From: Cuneatibacter sp. NSJ-177
Lineage (GTDB): Bacteria; Bacillota; Clostridia; Lachnospirales; Lachnospiraceae
DNA: 64,000 nucleotides
Assembly: GCF_022867805.1 (NCBI RefSeq)
Contig: NZ_JALIFO010000007.1
Location: 1 to 64,000, forward strand
Direction of reading: 5' to 3'
Each line of letters begins with the position of its first letter. The stretch's first letter is position 1. Shown here in pieces: positions 44,138-52,947 of the stretch. The translations under genes were made by a program, and so were the position numbers. A model generated the notes under the pieces. That model ran no database searches, was not told the origin of the DNA, and saw only the letters and a list, made by a program, of their open reading frames with translations.

Positions 44138-45532
44138 ATGGCATCTATAATCAAGCGAAAGAAAAACTATTCCGTTGTTTACAACTATGTGGATGAAAAC
44201 GGAGAAACCAAACAGAAGTGGGAAACCTGGCATACCCACAAAGAGGCCTTGAAGCGCAAGGCGGAAATCGAAAATCAGCAGCACACGGGAACTTTTCTCC
44301 CGCCAAGCAATCAGACGATCACCGAGTTCCTTTATGACTTCGTATCTCTTTACGGGGAAAAGAAATGGGGCGTGTCTATGTATGACAGCCAAACGGCGCT
44401 GATTGCGAACTATATCAATCCAATCATCGGTGATATGGAGGTACAGGCGGTTACGCCCCGTGCGGTTGATGGTTATATCCAGACCTTGCAGAAAACCAAG
44501 TCGGTGTCTACCAAGACCCGAAAGGCCGTTACCACTTATGTCAGCGACAAGACTATTGAAAAGATCATCAAGCTCCTGCGGTGTGCGTTTAAGCAGGCGG
44601 TACGATGGGAAATCATTGCAAGAAATCCCTTTGACAATGTGATCCTCCCGAAAACGGAGTATGCGAAACGGGATATCTGGACAGCGGATATGATCCGTCT
44701 TGCCCTGGACAAATGCACGGACAGCAAGCTCTATGTAGCAATGAACCTTTCCTTTGCCTGCTCTCTGCGTATGGGTGAAATCCTGGGGCTGACCTGGGAG
44801 AACGTCCATATTTCCGATGAAGATATTGCGGCGGATAACGCCTATGTCTACATCGACAAGGAGCTGACACGGGCATCCAAACGGGCGATTGAAACGCTGG
44901 GTGAGAAGGATATCTATTACATCTTCACTCCGCTCATGCCGAACACCAGCACAAGGATTATTCTGAAAAAGCCGAAAACCGATTCCAGCATCCGTAAGGT
45001 GTGGCTGCCGAAAACACTGGCCTACATTCTGCGGGAATGGAAAAAGTCTCAGGACGAGCTGAAAGGTTTCCTGGGCGACGAGTATCAGGACTTCGATTTG
45101 GTCGTGGCACTTCCCAATGGACGCCCCTGCGAGGATCGAATCATCCTCAAAGAGTTTGCAAAGCTCCGTGAGGACGCAGGGCTGCCGAAGGTGGTCTTTC
45201 ATTCTCTCCGTCATTCCAGTACCACCTACAAACTGAAACTCAACCACGGCGATCTGAAAGCCACCCAGGGCGATACGGGCCATGCCGAGATCGACATGAT
45301 AACCAGTATCTATGCTCACATTCTGGACGAGGATAGAAAGGTCAATGCTCAGAAATTTGAGACAGCCTTCTATGCCAAGCCTGATCTTCGCAATGTCCGT
45401 CCACCGGAGGAACCGGCAAAATCGGAGCCTGCGACCCTGGACCTTGAAAGCCTTGTGGAGCAGCTTCAGAAGTCGCCGGAGCTGGCAAGTGCGCTCGCAG
45501 CCCTGATAGCGGCGCAAGCCCCGGCAAAGTGA
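44138..45532 (+). CDS. int: Tyrosine recombinase (integrase) of the ICE
   Basis: A 464-residue integrase: N-terminal arm-binding domain (YSVVYNYVDENGETKQKWETW), core-binding SAM-like domain, and a catalytic domain with Arg in SLRMGEILGL, HSLRHSSTT, GHAEIDM and the nucleophile Tyr in SIYAHIL. It catalyses recombination between attP and tRNA-Arg. The start at 44138 has AAAGGAAG seven bases upstream; an in-frame ATG at 44114 overlaps the Xis end without a site. The C-terminal tail has an extra Pro/Ala-rich helix. It reads toward the right attachment site. Confidence 0.95.
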   Translation: MASIIKRKKNYSVVYNYVDENGETKQKWETWHTHKEALKRKAEIENQQHTGTFLPPSNQTITEFLYDFVSLYGEKKWGVSMYDSQTALIANYINPIIGDMEVQAVTPRAVDGYIQTLQKTKSVSTKTRKAVTTYVSDKTIEKIIKLLRCAFKQAVRWEIIARNPFDNVILPKTEYAKRDIWTADMIRLALDKCTDSKLYVAMNLSFACSLRMGEILGLTWENVHISDEDIAADNAYVYIDKELTRASKRAIETLGEKDIYYIFTPLMPNTSTRIILKKPKTDSSIRKVWLPKTLAYILREWKKSQDELKGFLGDEYQDFDLVVALPNGRPCEDRIILKEFAKLREDAGLPKVVFHSLRHSSTTYKLKLNHGDLKATQGDTGHAEIDMITSIYAHILDEDRKVNAQKFETAFYAKPDLRNVRPPEEPAKSEPATLDLESLVEQLQKSPELASALAALIAAQAPAK

Positions 45533-45545
45533 TCCGAAAAATCGA

Positions 45546-45608
45546 ATTAGCAAAACGCAGAATTTCCTTAGCAAATTTCTGAAAAGCGTTCGAGTCCAAT
45601 TAGCAAAT
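45546..45608 (+). promoter_or_regulatory. Three right-end TTAGCAAA repeats, probable integrase arm-type sites
   Basis: ATTAGCAAAA (45546-45555), CTTAGCAAAT (45567-45576) and ATTAGCAAAT (45599-45608) lie between int and attR. They are the same decamer as the two copies near attL. Confidence 0.6.
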
Positions 45609-45625
45609 ATACATCATGCGGCGTA

Positions 45626-45710
45626 TAAAAATCTCCCGGTAACGGAAGTGAAATTACCGGGAGAAGGAGGAACAAAAAACGCTGCAAACCCCGAAAAAAG
45701 GCTTGCAGCG
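45626..45710 (-). terminator. Two terminators for the element-borne tRNA-Arg
   Basis: Read on the minus strand, CGCTGCAA...TTTGCAGCG (45710-45680) is followed by TTTTTTGTT, and CTCCCGGTAA/TTACCGGGAG (45663-45633) is followed by a second T-run. Both end transcription coming from the tRNA side. The second hairpin could also stop int transcription weakly. Confidence 0.75.
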
Positions 45711-45718
45711 GTGCTTTC

Positions 45719-45795
45719 TGGCGTCCCAGAGAGGATTTGAACCTCCGACCCCACGCTTAGGAGGCGTGTGCTCTATCCAGCTGAGCTACTGAGAC
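45719..45795 (-). tRNA. tRNA-Arg(CCT), complete, inside the ICE
   Basis: Read on the minus strand from 45795: acceptor GTCTCAG/CTGGGAC (seven pairs, one wobble), D arm with AGCTCAGCTGGATAGAGC, anticodon stem ACGC/GCGT around loop CTCCTAA (anticodon CCT), T arm CGGAG GTTCAAA CTCTC-type, and an encoded CCA. It lies between int and attR, so it belongs to the element. It is followed by its own terminator. It reads the same codon (AGG) as the tRNA gene disrupted by integration. Confidence 0.93.
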
Positions 45796-45845
45796 ATTTA
45801 TAAGTTTTATGCAATTTTCAAGGCTCAAAGGAATCGAACAATCTG

Positions 45846-45888
45846 CCGCTTAGGAGGCGGTCGCTCTATCCTGCTGAGCTACGGAAAC
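45846..45888 (-). pseudogene. 5' half of the disrupted tRNA-Arg(CCT); right attachment site attR
   Basis: The minus strand from 45888 gives acceptor GTTTCCG, the D arm AGCTCAGCAGGATAGAGC, and the anticodon arm CCGC-CTCCTAA up to the core CCGCTTAGGAG (45856-45846). Beyond the core the continuation has a T-loop remnant (GTTCGATTCC), but the T stem is broken and the acceptor 3' strand is GAGCCTT, which cannot pair with GTTTCCG. So no functional tRNA forms here. The matching 3' half is at 3628-3669. Confidence 0.88.
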
Positions 45889-46045
45889 AAATAAAATACA
45901 ATTCCAGCACCGCCGGACAATACGCTGGCGGCTGGCCAATCATCCCAAAAACATCTGTTCCCAGGAACGTTATGAATTATACCACAAAAAACATCCCGGT
46001 GCAACCCAATCTTGTCCGGATTCTTCCTTCCCGGCGCAACCCTGG

Positions 46046-46077
46046 TTGACGATCTTTCGACGCCTGCCGGCTATGAT
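46046..46077 (+). promoter_or_regulatory. SARP-type operator-promoter of the molybdenum hydroxylase operon
   Basis: TTGACG (46046-46051) and TCGACG (46057-46062) are direct repeats 11 bp apart. They are followed by 9 nt and the -10 box TATGAT (46072-46077). This is the layout of SARP-activated promoters, and it is matched feature for feature upstream of the lyase operon at 55381-55412. Confidence 0.65.
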
Positions 46078-46128
46078 AGACTTAGAAAAACCCCCGGAGG
46101 GAGTCTGTCGAATTTGCGAGGAAATGCC

Positions 46129-46650
46129 ATGGAATCCAATACAATCACCATAACCTTACAGTTGAACGGTTCAGAAAAACAATTCTCTGTGGACGAAGAA
46201 GAGACCTTATTGGAGGTCATCCGGAACCGGGCCGGGCTCACCGGCACCAAGCGGGGCTGTGACAGCGGAGAGTGCGGCGCGTGTACGGTTCTCCTGGACG
46301 GACGTCCGGTCAACTCCTGCTGCGTGCTGGCCGTACAGGCAGACGGCTGCCAGGTGGAGACCATCGAGGGCCTGGGCCAGAAGTCGGCTCCCCATCCGCT
46401 TCAGGAAGCCTTCCGGGACGCAGGCGCCATCCAGTGCGGATTCTGCACCCCAGGGATGGTCCTTACCGCCAAAGCACTGCTGGACAAAAATCCGGATCCC
46501 AGCCGGGAGGAAATAAGGGAAGCCCTCTCCGGCAACCTCTGCCGCTGCACCGGCTACGCGAAAATCGAGGAGGCCGTGCTCCTGGGCGCAGAGCGTCTGA
46601 AAACTGCCGGCCAGGCAGCAAAAGGAGGAAACCGCCATGAAAACCTTTGA
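46129..46650 (+). CDS. Molybdenum hydroxylase, [2Fe-2S] subunit
   Basis: A 173-residue xanthine-dehydrogenase-family iron-sulfur subunit. The plant-type cluster is GCDSGECGACTVLLDG plus Cys of NSCC; the second cluster is CGFCTPGM and NLCRCTGY. The start at 46129 has GAGGAAA upstream; a longer frame to 46012 crosses the promoter. It passes electrons between the Mo site and FAD. First gene of a three-gene operon; overlaps the large subunit by 14 bp. Confidence 0.95.
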   Translation: MESNTITITLQLNGSEKQFSVDEEETLLEVIRNRAGLTGTKRGCDSGECGACTVLLDGRPVNSCCVLAVQADGCQVETIEGLGQKSAPHPLQEAFRDAGAIQCGFCTPGMVLTAKALLDKNPDPSREEIREALSGNLCRCTGYAKIEEAVLLGAERLKTAGQAAKGGNRHENL

Positions 46651-48910
46651 CACGGTAAAACACCGGATTCCCCGGCGGGAATCCCTGGATAAGGCCACCG
46701 GCCAGGCCGTCTACACGGAGGATATGAAACTGCCCGGCATGGTGTACGCCGCCATTATCCGCAGCCCCTTTGCCAGGGCGCGGGTGACAGCTATCGATCT
46801 GACGGAGGCAGAGGCAACCCCCGGCTATGCCGGAGCGCTGCTGCCGGAGGAGGTTCCTGCCGTTCGGTTCAACTGCTCCGGCAACCCGCCCTCTGCTCTG
46901 CTTTATGCGGACGAGGAGGTGCTCACCAAGACGCCCCGCTGTCAGGGGGACCGGATTCTGGTCGTGGCGGCGGAATCGGCGGCATCTGCCAGGGCGGCTG
47001 CGGATGCGGTGCGCGTTTCCTATGAAAAGGAAAATCCGGCGCTCTCCCTGAAAGACGCCCTGAAAGACGGCGCCGTGCCCATCCAGCCCCACCTGTCCGA
47101 GACCAATGTAATCAATCACCGTCAGGTGGAGCAGGGGGATGTGGACGCTGCCCTGGGCTCTTCGGCGCAGGTAGCGCAGGATCAGTTTTCCACCCAACTG
47201 ATGCAGCATGTGCCCATCGAACCCACCGGCTGCATCTGTGATTATCAGGACGGACAGTTGACCGTCTATAGCTGTTCCCAAACCATTTACCAGGAGCGCC
47301 GCATTCTGGCCGAGCTTCTGGAACTTCCGGAGGGGAATGTGCGCATCATCAAAACCATTGTAGGCGGAGGCTTTGGCGCGCGCCAGCAGCTTCACGCCCA
47401 ACATGCAGCTGCCTTCCTCTCCCGAAAGCTGAACCGCCCGGTCAAACTGATTTACACCCGGGAAGAGGATCTGACTGCCTCCACAGCCCGCCATGCCATG
47501 GAGGTAAAGATGCGCCTGGGCGCCGATGCCTCCGGGACCATCACCGGGGCCGACATCAACCTGTGGGCGGACTCCGGCCCTTACACCACCCACACGCCTA
47601 CGGTGGTGGCGGCGGCCAGCAGAAAATTCCACTACCGGGCCCCCCACTACCGCTTTTCCGGCCGCAGCGTGCTGACCAACCGGGCGGTGGCCGGGGCTTT
47701 CCGGGGATACGGAAACACCCAGGCCACCTTTGCCAGAGAGATCCTGATGGACCGGCTGGCCATGGACCTAGATATGGATCCGGTGGAACTGAGGCTGAAA
47801 AATCAAGTACAGCCTGGAGAATCATTCCCCTGCGCCTCCATGCCGGTGACCAGCTGCGCCATGGAAGCCTGCGCCAGGCGATGTCAGGAAATCCAGGCAA
47901 AGATCGATGCCGAGGAGGGCCTGCGCTGGGACGATGAGGTCCGCCAGGCCTGGGGCATTGCCTTTTGCTGCCATGGGTCCGGCCCCTCCTCCAAGGAAGG
48001 ACTCAGCTCTGCTTTGATCATGCTGAACGACGACGGCAGTGCAAACCTGCTGGTTGGCTCCTGCGACATCGGCCAGGGCAGCGAGACCATGCTCAGTCAG
48101 ATTGCAGCGGAGGAGCTGGGGATCCCCCTGTCTTTGGTGCGGATCAAAGCGGCGGACACGCTGCTGACGCCCTATGACACCGGAACATTCGGCAGCAGCC
48201 AGACTTTTGTCTGCGGCAATGCCGTGGCGCTTGCCGCGGCAGATGCAAAAGAAAAGCTGTGTGCGGCCATGGAAAAGCTGGTGCCGGGCCGGAAGGCCGT
48301 CTGGGAAAAGGGCCGTCTGCGGATCACGGAGCCGGCGGGAAGCGGCTCCCCGGAGCACCGCCGCATCCTCTCCCTGGCGGAAGCCGTGCGGGAGACCATG
48401 TTCCACCCCCTGGGAAGCGTGATCGTGGGCAGCGGCTGCTATAAAGCGGAGCACAGTCCCAATCCATTTTCCGTATGTTTTGTCAAGGCGGAATACCAGC
48501 CTGCCATCCACGGAATCCGCCTTCTTCACATAATCGAGGTGGCAGATGTGGGGACTCCCATCAATATTCTCACCGTGGAAGGGCAGCTGGAGGGCGGCAT
48601 CGCCCAAGGGGTCGGCTACGCCCTCTATGAACGGCTGGAATACCTGCCCGCCATGGGAAGAACCTTTTCCACCGATCTGCTCCACTACCGGATCCCCCTG
48701 ATGGCAGATATGCCGAAGCTGCACGTGGACATCGCGGAAAGCTTCGAACCCACCGGTCCTCTGGGGGCAAAAAGCGTCGGAGAGCTGTCCACCGTTCCGG
48801 TGGCTCCGGCTATTGTCAATGCAGTCCGGCGGGCCAGCGGAATGGAAATCACGAAAATTCCCCTTTGCGATGAATTTTTAATCCTTACGGGAAGGGAGGA
48901 AATAAAATGA
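46637..48910 (+). CDS. Molybdenum hydroxylase, large molybdopterin subunit
   Basis: A 757-residue Mo subunit of the xanthine dehydrogenase family. Visible are IPRRESLDKATGQAVYTEDM, the MPT-binding GGGFGARQQ, AFRGYGNTQATFA, GSCDIGQGSETML, and the C-terminal catalytic Glu region GAKSVGELSTVPVAPAI. The family hydroxylates purines, pyrimidines, nicotinate or other N-heterocycles; the substrate cannot be read here. Location next to an aromatic amino-acid-lyase-like operon suggests an aromatic heterocycle such as an imidazole- or indole-type product. Coupled to the FAD gene by ATGA overlap. Confidence 0.93.
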   Translation: MKTFDTVKHRIPRRESLDKATGQAVYTEDMKLPGMVYAAIIRSPFARARVTAIDLTEAEATPGYAGALLPEEVPAVRFNCSGNPPSALLYADEEVLTKTPRCQGDRILVVAAESAASARAAADAVRVSYEKENPALSLKDALKDGAVPIQPHLSETNVINHRQVEQGDVDAALGSSAQVAQDQFSTQLMQHVPIEPTGCICDYQDGQLTVYSCSQTIYQERRILAELLELPEGNVRIIKTIVGGGFGARQQLHAQHAAAFLSRKLNRPVKLIYTREEDLTASTARHAMEVKMRLGADASGTITGADINLWADSGPYTTHTPTVVAAASRKFHYRAPHYRFSGRSVLTNRAVAGAFRGYGNTQATFAREILMDRLAMDLDMDPVELRLKNQVQPGESFPCASMPVTSCAMEACARRCQEIQAKIDAEEGLRWDDEVRQAWGIAFCCHGSGPSSKEGLSSALIMLNDDGSANLLVGSCDIGQGSETMLSQIAAEELGIPLSLVRIKAADTLLTPYDTGTFGSSQTFVCGNAVALAAADAKEKLCAAMEKLVPGRKAVWEKGRLRITEPAGSGSPEHRRILSLAEAVRETMFHPLGSVIVGSGCYKAEHSPNPFSVCFVKAEYQPAIHGIRLLHIIEVADVGTPINILTVEGQLEGGIAQGVGYALYERLEYLPAMGRTFSTDLLHYRIPLMADMPKLHVDIAESFEPTGPLGAKSVGELSTVPVAPAIVNAVRRASGMEITKIPLCDEFLILTGREEIK

Positions 48911-49923
48911 GCGTATCGATCCCAAAAACCATGGAGGAGGCCGCGGCGGTTACCGGCGGCTGTTTCATCGGGGGCGGCACGGACCTCATGCCGCTGCTGC
49001 GTCTCGGCGTCCGCCGGGCGCCGGAAAAGGTCCTGATCTCCCGGATTCCCGAAGGCAAGGTCATTTCCTTTGAGGACGGCCAGGCGGCAATCGGAGCCGG
49101 AGTTACCCTGTCAGAGCTGGCGGAGAACATCCGCCTGCGGGAATGTCTGCCCGCTCTGACTCAGAGCGTTCGGGTGACCGCCTCCCCGCAGATCCGGAAT
49201 ATCGCCACTCTGGGCGGCAATCTCATGCAGGAACGCCGCTGTATTTATTTTAATCAGTCTGCCGCCTGGAGACAAGGGATCCCTCTCTGCTTCCAGACCG
49301 GGGGCTCTGTCTGCCATCAGGCTCCCGGCTCCCCGGTCTGCCGCGCCATCTACTACTCGGATCCGGCCACCACATTGGTGCTCTATGATGCCCAGGCGGA
49401 AATCCTCCGGGGCGGAAAGAGGGAAATCCTTCCTCTGACCGAACTTTTGGCAGAACACGGCGCCGCGGACAGACGGGCCGGGCGGTGTTTCCAGGACAGA
49501 GATATGGGGAATGCTGGTCTCCTGTCCCCGCTGCCGGACAGCCCTCTGCTGTGCCGGATTCTGGTCCCGCTGCCGGACAGCGAAGAGAGAAGCGGATTCT
49601 ATAAATACAGCCTCCGCTCTTCCATCGACTTCCCTCTGATCAACTTTGCCCTGCGGGTGGGAGGAAGCCGGCCGCCCAAGATCGTGGCAGGGGCTGTTCA
49701 TGAAACTCCTCTGGAGCTGGAGTCGGCGGTTTTGCTGGAGGATCCGTCCCGTCCCGACAGTGAGATCGTGAATGCCTGCGAGGAGGAGCTCCGCCGCAGA
49801 GCCAGGCTCATCAAAGAGGCTGTGATCCCTCCCAAGATCAAACGGAAACAGTTCCGGCTGGTGCGTCAGCTGATGGAGCTCCGCCAGGAACCGGAAATAA
49901 AAGGATTAGATCAGACCCCGTAA
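48907..49923 (+). CDS. Molybdenum hydroxylase, FAD-binding subunit
   Basis: A 338-residue FAD subunit of the CoxM/XdhB type: FIGGGTDLMPLLRLG, IGAGVTLSELAEN, ASPQIRNIATLGGNLMQERRC, and the Cys-containing segment typical of subunits that may carry an extra FeS cluster (CYFNQS-like CIYFNQ, C...CHQ). It is shorter in the middle than XdhB but complete. Last gene of the operon; a bidirectional terminator follows. Confidence 0.9.
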   Translation: MSVSIPKTMEEAAAVTGGCFIGGGTDLMPLLRLGVRRAPEKVLISRIPEGKVISFEDGQAAIGAGVTLSELAENIRLRECLPALTQSVRVTASPQIRNIATLGGNLMQERRCIYFNQSAAWRQGIPLCFQTGGSVCHQAPGSPVCRAIYYSDPATTLVLYDAQAEILRGGKREILPLTELLAEHGAADRRAGRCFQDRDMGNAGLLSPLPDSPLLCRILVPLPDSEERSGFYKYSLRSSIDFPLINFALRVGGSRPPKIVAGAVHETPLELESAVLLEDPSRPDSEIVNACEEELRRRARLIKEAVIPPKIKRKQFRLVRQLMELRQEPEIKGLDQTP

Positions 49924-49930
49924 AATAAGG

Positions 49931-49966
49931 AAATCCCCCGGAGTTGTCCGCTCCGGGGGATTTTCT
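49931..49966. terminator. Bidirectional terminator between convergent operons
   Basis: AAATCCCCCGGAG and CTCCGGGGGATTT form a 13-bp stem with T-rich sequence after it on the plus strand and before it (as AAA) for the minus strand. It serves both the hydroxylase operon and the symporter gene. Confidence 0.9.
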
Positions 49967-49977
49967 GTCTTTCTTCT

Positions 49978-51717
49978 TTATTTCTTTCCATTTTTCTTCC
50001 CTTTCGAGAAGGCTAAAATCTCCGAACAATACTTGAAGAAGCTGAATGCGGTGATTGCAAAGGCAATGCCGGGGGCGAGAATCCCCACGACAAAATCCAC
50101 CTGATGCAGCAGGCCATAGCCATAGATACAGGCCAGGACAATGTAAAGTAACACCAACGCCCCATCGATTCCCAGCCAAGCCACTTTCAGATCCTTCGGA
50201 TCCGACTGCACCTCCGCCTGCGCTTCCCGGATCATCTTTCGGTCAAACTCATTCAGGCCGCTGTCCTCCAGACTGCGCCCCGCCTGAAGAGCTTTCTCAA
50301 AGATACCCTCCCGCTCCGCCGTCAGATCCTTGCCAAAGAAATTGCCGGCGACAAAAGCGAGGAAGGAAACAGGCAAAGCAATGATCACTGCGTCAATGGT
50401 GCCGGCGGATTCGAGCGTCACCGGGTTGAAGTTAAACCACAGCCAGGTTCCGGCTCCCGCCACAATGGATGCGATGCCGGCCACATTGGTCTTTTTCCCC
50501 CTGTACATAATCCCGGCCAAAACCGGGACAAAGAGAACTCCCATGCTCAGGCTCGTCACCAGGATCACCGCATCATAGATGAAAGCGAACTGGAATGCGG
50601 TCAGCAGGCCAATGGCGCCGAAGGCCAGGCAGGCAACCCGGCTGATCAGGATACTCGTTTTGGCAGGAAGCGCCTTATCCCCCCGCAGCATGAAAATGAT
50701 ATCGTTGGAGATAATCTCACCGCCCACCAGGTAGTAGGTATCCATGGTAGAGATGATTGCTCCCATAATTCCCACAATAAACAAGGCTCTGGCGCCTCCC
50801 GGAAGCTGACTCAGCACCAGGCGGACGTAGGAAATCTCCGGCTGCGTGGCCAGGGCAAAATCCTGGGACCGGATCACCATGCCGGTGATGATGCAGACCA
50901 TGTCAAAGGACAGCCAGATCGAAAAACAGGTCAGCATGGCCCGCTTGCCGGTGCTGGGCTTGTTGGCCGCCGAGAATCTCTGGTAAAAAGCCGGATCCTT
51001 GTACATATTGATACAGACCAGAATCAGCAGCACGGCCTGTGCGGCGGGGATGCCGCCGAACGGGGTAAACAGCTCCGGCGCCTGAGCCTGCATACTGTCC
51101 GCCAAACCGGCCATGCCCCCCATCGAGAAAAACAGCTTTGGGAAGACCAGGCTGACGGAACCCACCATCAGCGCAAAGAAGATCATGTCGGTCACAGCCA
51201 CCCCCATCAGGCCCCCCAGGCAGGTGATGGCAACGGAAATCAGCACGATGATGGTGGCAATGAGAAAACGGTTGCCGTTCCAGGCTGCCTCCCCCACATA
51301 TCCGGCCGCCCCGACCTCAGCGATCGACAGACAGGAAACAACAATGACAATGGCCCCTGCGATGGCGGCGAACTTTCCGTAATGCCGCCGGAGAATCTCC
51401 GGCATCGTCCCTCTGGCCCGCACGCTGACCCGCGGGGCTACCCACAGGGCCAGCGGAAAACGGACCGCATGAGCGCCGATGGACCAGATAAAATATCCAG
51501 CCAACCCCATGGTGGTAGAGTAGGCCACAGTGCCCACCACCCCATTTCCTCCATACCAGGAAGCCATCAGGGTTCCCACCATCAGCGACCAGGGAAGAGC
51601 CCGGTTGGCGCGATAATAGGTTTCCATGTCCTGGGAGCTTTTCGCAAAGTGAAGGGCTACAAAAGCGATCCCCACGATGCACACTAAAATAACCACATTA
51701 TCCAAAGCATTTAACAT
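49978..51717 (-). CDS. Sodium:solute symporter (SSS family)
   Basis: A 579-residue membrane protein with about 13 helices; the motif region WYGGNGVVGTVAYSTTMGLAGY and GIMGAIISTMDTYYLVGGEI are typical of SSS transporters. A cytoplasmic loop near 480-540 contains EREGIFEKALQAGRSLED. It presumably imports the substrate of the lyase with Na+. GGGAGGGATGACGA precedes the ATG. It is the last gene of the lyase operon. Confidence 0.92.
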   Translation of the reverse strand: MLNALDNVVILVCIVGIAFVALHFAKSSQDMETYYRANRALPWSLMVGTLMASWYGGNGVVGTVAYSTTMGLAGYFIWSIGAHAVRFPLALWVAPRVSVRARGTMPEILRRHYGKFAAIAGAIVIVVSCLSIAEVGAAGYVGEAAWNGNRFLIATIIVLISVAITCLGGLMGVAVTDMIFFALMVGSVSLVFPKLFFSMGGMAGLADSMQAQAPELFTPFGGIPAAQAVLLILVCINMYKDPAFYQRFSAANKPSTGKRAMLTCFSIWLSFDMVCIITGMVIRSQDFALATQPEISYVRLVLSQLPGGARALFIVGIMGAIISTMDTYYLVGGEIISNDIIFMLRGDKALPAKTSILISRVACLAFGAIGLLTAFQFAFIYDAVILVTSLSMGVLFVPVLAGIMYRGKKTNVAGIASIVAGAGTWLWFNFNPVTLESAGTIDAVIIALPVSFLAFVAGNFFGKDLTAEREGIFEKALQAGRSLEDSGLNEFDRKMIREAQAEVQSDPKDLKVAWLGIDGALVLLYIVLACIYGYGLLHQVDFVVGILAPGIAFAITAFSFFKYCSEILAFSKGKKNGKK

Positions 51718-51789
51718 TCGTCATCCCTCCCTTTCATTCCTGAAGCGTCCGGCTCCAGGATCCCTTACTTTCTCCGGTGGCCGGCTCCG

Positions 51790-52885
51790 TCAGGCACTCA
51801 GCAGTTTCTCCAGCAGCTCCGTGCCTTTTAAAGCCTTCAAAGCGGCAGTGTAGCTGAATTCCACATGATCTTCCTGCCCTCCCTTGGTGGGAATGGAGTC
51901 GGCGCTGACCTGCATGGTCAGAAATTTCAGTTGCGTGTGTAAGTACGTCTGCCGCCTGGCGGGCGTACAAGGCTCAGCCTCCGCCGCCATCTCCGCCACC
52001 AGAATATTCAGCAGATCCATGGCGTAGCCCACCTGGGTATTGCTGGAATTGCATCCCATCACTGCCTCGAAACTGTCATTTTCCGTCTCAAACAGCAGCG
52101 GGTTGTCGCTGTCCACATTGTTTTCCTGCTCCAAAACAGCTCCGATGAATGCCAGCGTCTCCTGCCAAGCCTGGTATTTCGCGTTTTCCCTCTTTCCCTT
52201 AGGAATCCTGTCCCGGAGGCTACCAAGAATTTGCAGGCAGCGGGCGTGGGCGGTCACGGCGATGGCCTGGCCCATTGTGCCGCCGCTGATCTGCATCAGC
52301 GCCTCCTTGCATTGAAGGGTAAACTCTTCCGGGAGCCCGGCCTTTCGGCATGCTTCGCGGGCAGGCATCAATTTCCCCCGAAAAAAGGCTTTTGCCTCCG
52401 GGAGCCCGGCCACCACCATCACACACTGGGCCATCGGGGCCAGATCCCCCAAACCAGTGCACCCTTCCGGGATCACGGCGGGCGCAATTCCCGCCTCGAA
52501 CAACTCAAGCAGCCTCCGGATCAGCTCCGGGCGCCCTGCGGAGTACCCCTGGGCAGAGAACATTGGCCCGCAGCAGCAGGGCCAGCCGGGTAATTTGGGG
52601 CGGAAGCCAGTCTCCGAAACCGGCGGAGTGAGGGTAGGAAAGCGTCCGATTCCACTCCTCATGTTTTTCCGCGGGAACCGCCACGTCCTTTAGGGCTCCT
52701 AACCCTGTGTTGACTCCGTAGATAGCCGGAGCGCCTTTTTCCATCCACCGGTCAATCTGGCGGCGAGAACGGCGGCACTGCTCCTCCGCCTCCGGTGTGA
52801 TGAAGATTTTGGGCGAGGGATCTGCTAATATCTCCGCCACCTTTTCCAGGGTTAAATCATATCCGTTTATTCTATAAATACTCAT
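51790..52885 (-). pseudogene. Histidine-ammonia-lyase-like alpha subunit, second copy, frameshifted
   Basis: Close paralog of the gene at 52948-54042. The reading frame from 52885 is lost after RANVLCPG near 52550 and continues in another frame as GYSAGRPELI to the end at 51790. Removing one C within TGCCCAGGGG (around 52548-52556) would restore a single protein of about 365 residues matching the intact copy throughout. It has YGVNTGLG, GCTGLGDLAPMAQ (again without Ala-Ser-Gly) and SADSIPTKGGQEDHVEF. It may be a real pseudogene or a base error. Confidence 0.85.
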
Positions 52886-52947
52886 AAAATTGTTTCCTTT
52901 TTTCTATCCGCCGTCTTACTGTCCTGAACGCAGCGATCATTTTCACC

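Larger units (their letters stand above)
3659..45856. mobile_element. Tn1549-like integrative conjugative element in tRNA-Arg(CCT), about 42.2 kb
   Basis: The boundaries are the 11-bp direct repeat CCGCTTAGGAG (3659-3669 and 45846-45856) inside the two halves of one tRNA gene. The interior has a full conjugation set (PcfB, VirD4, Maff2, TrbL/VirB6, PrgI, VirB4, NlpC/P60 hydrolase, topoisomerase III, relaxase plus MobC) and, at the right end, a sigma-like protein, HTH protein, Xis and tyrosine integrase. This gene order is that of the Tn1549/CTn family of Clostridia. Cargo is a metallophore-type ABC cassette. A second element (7201-15156) interrupts its coupling-protein gene, so transfer is probably blocked until that element leaves. 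Confidence 0.92.

Noticed and set aside
45719-45795. Intact tRNA-Arg as the right attachment site (attR).
   Set aside because: Joining its 5' half to the left 3' half gives two mismatches in the acceptor stem and one in the anticodon stem. The half-gene at 45846-45888 rejoins with all acceptor and anticodon pairs formed, so attR lies there.
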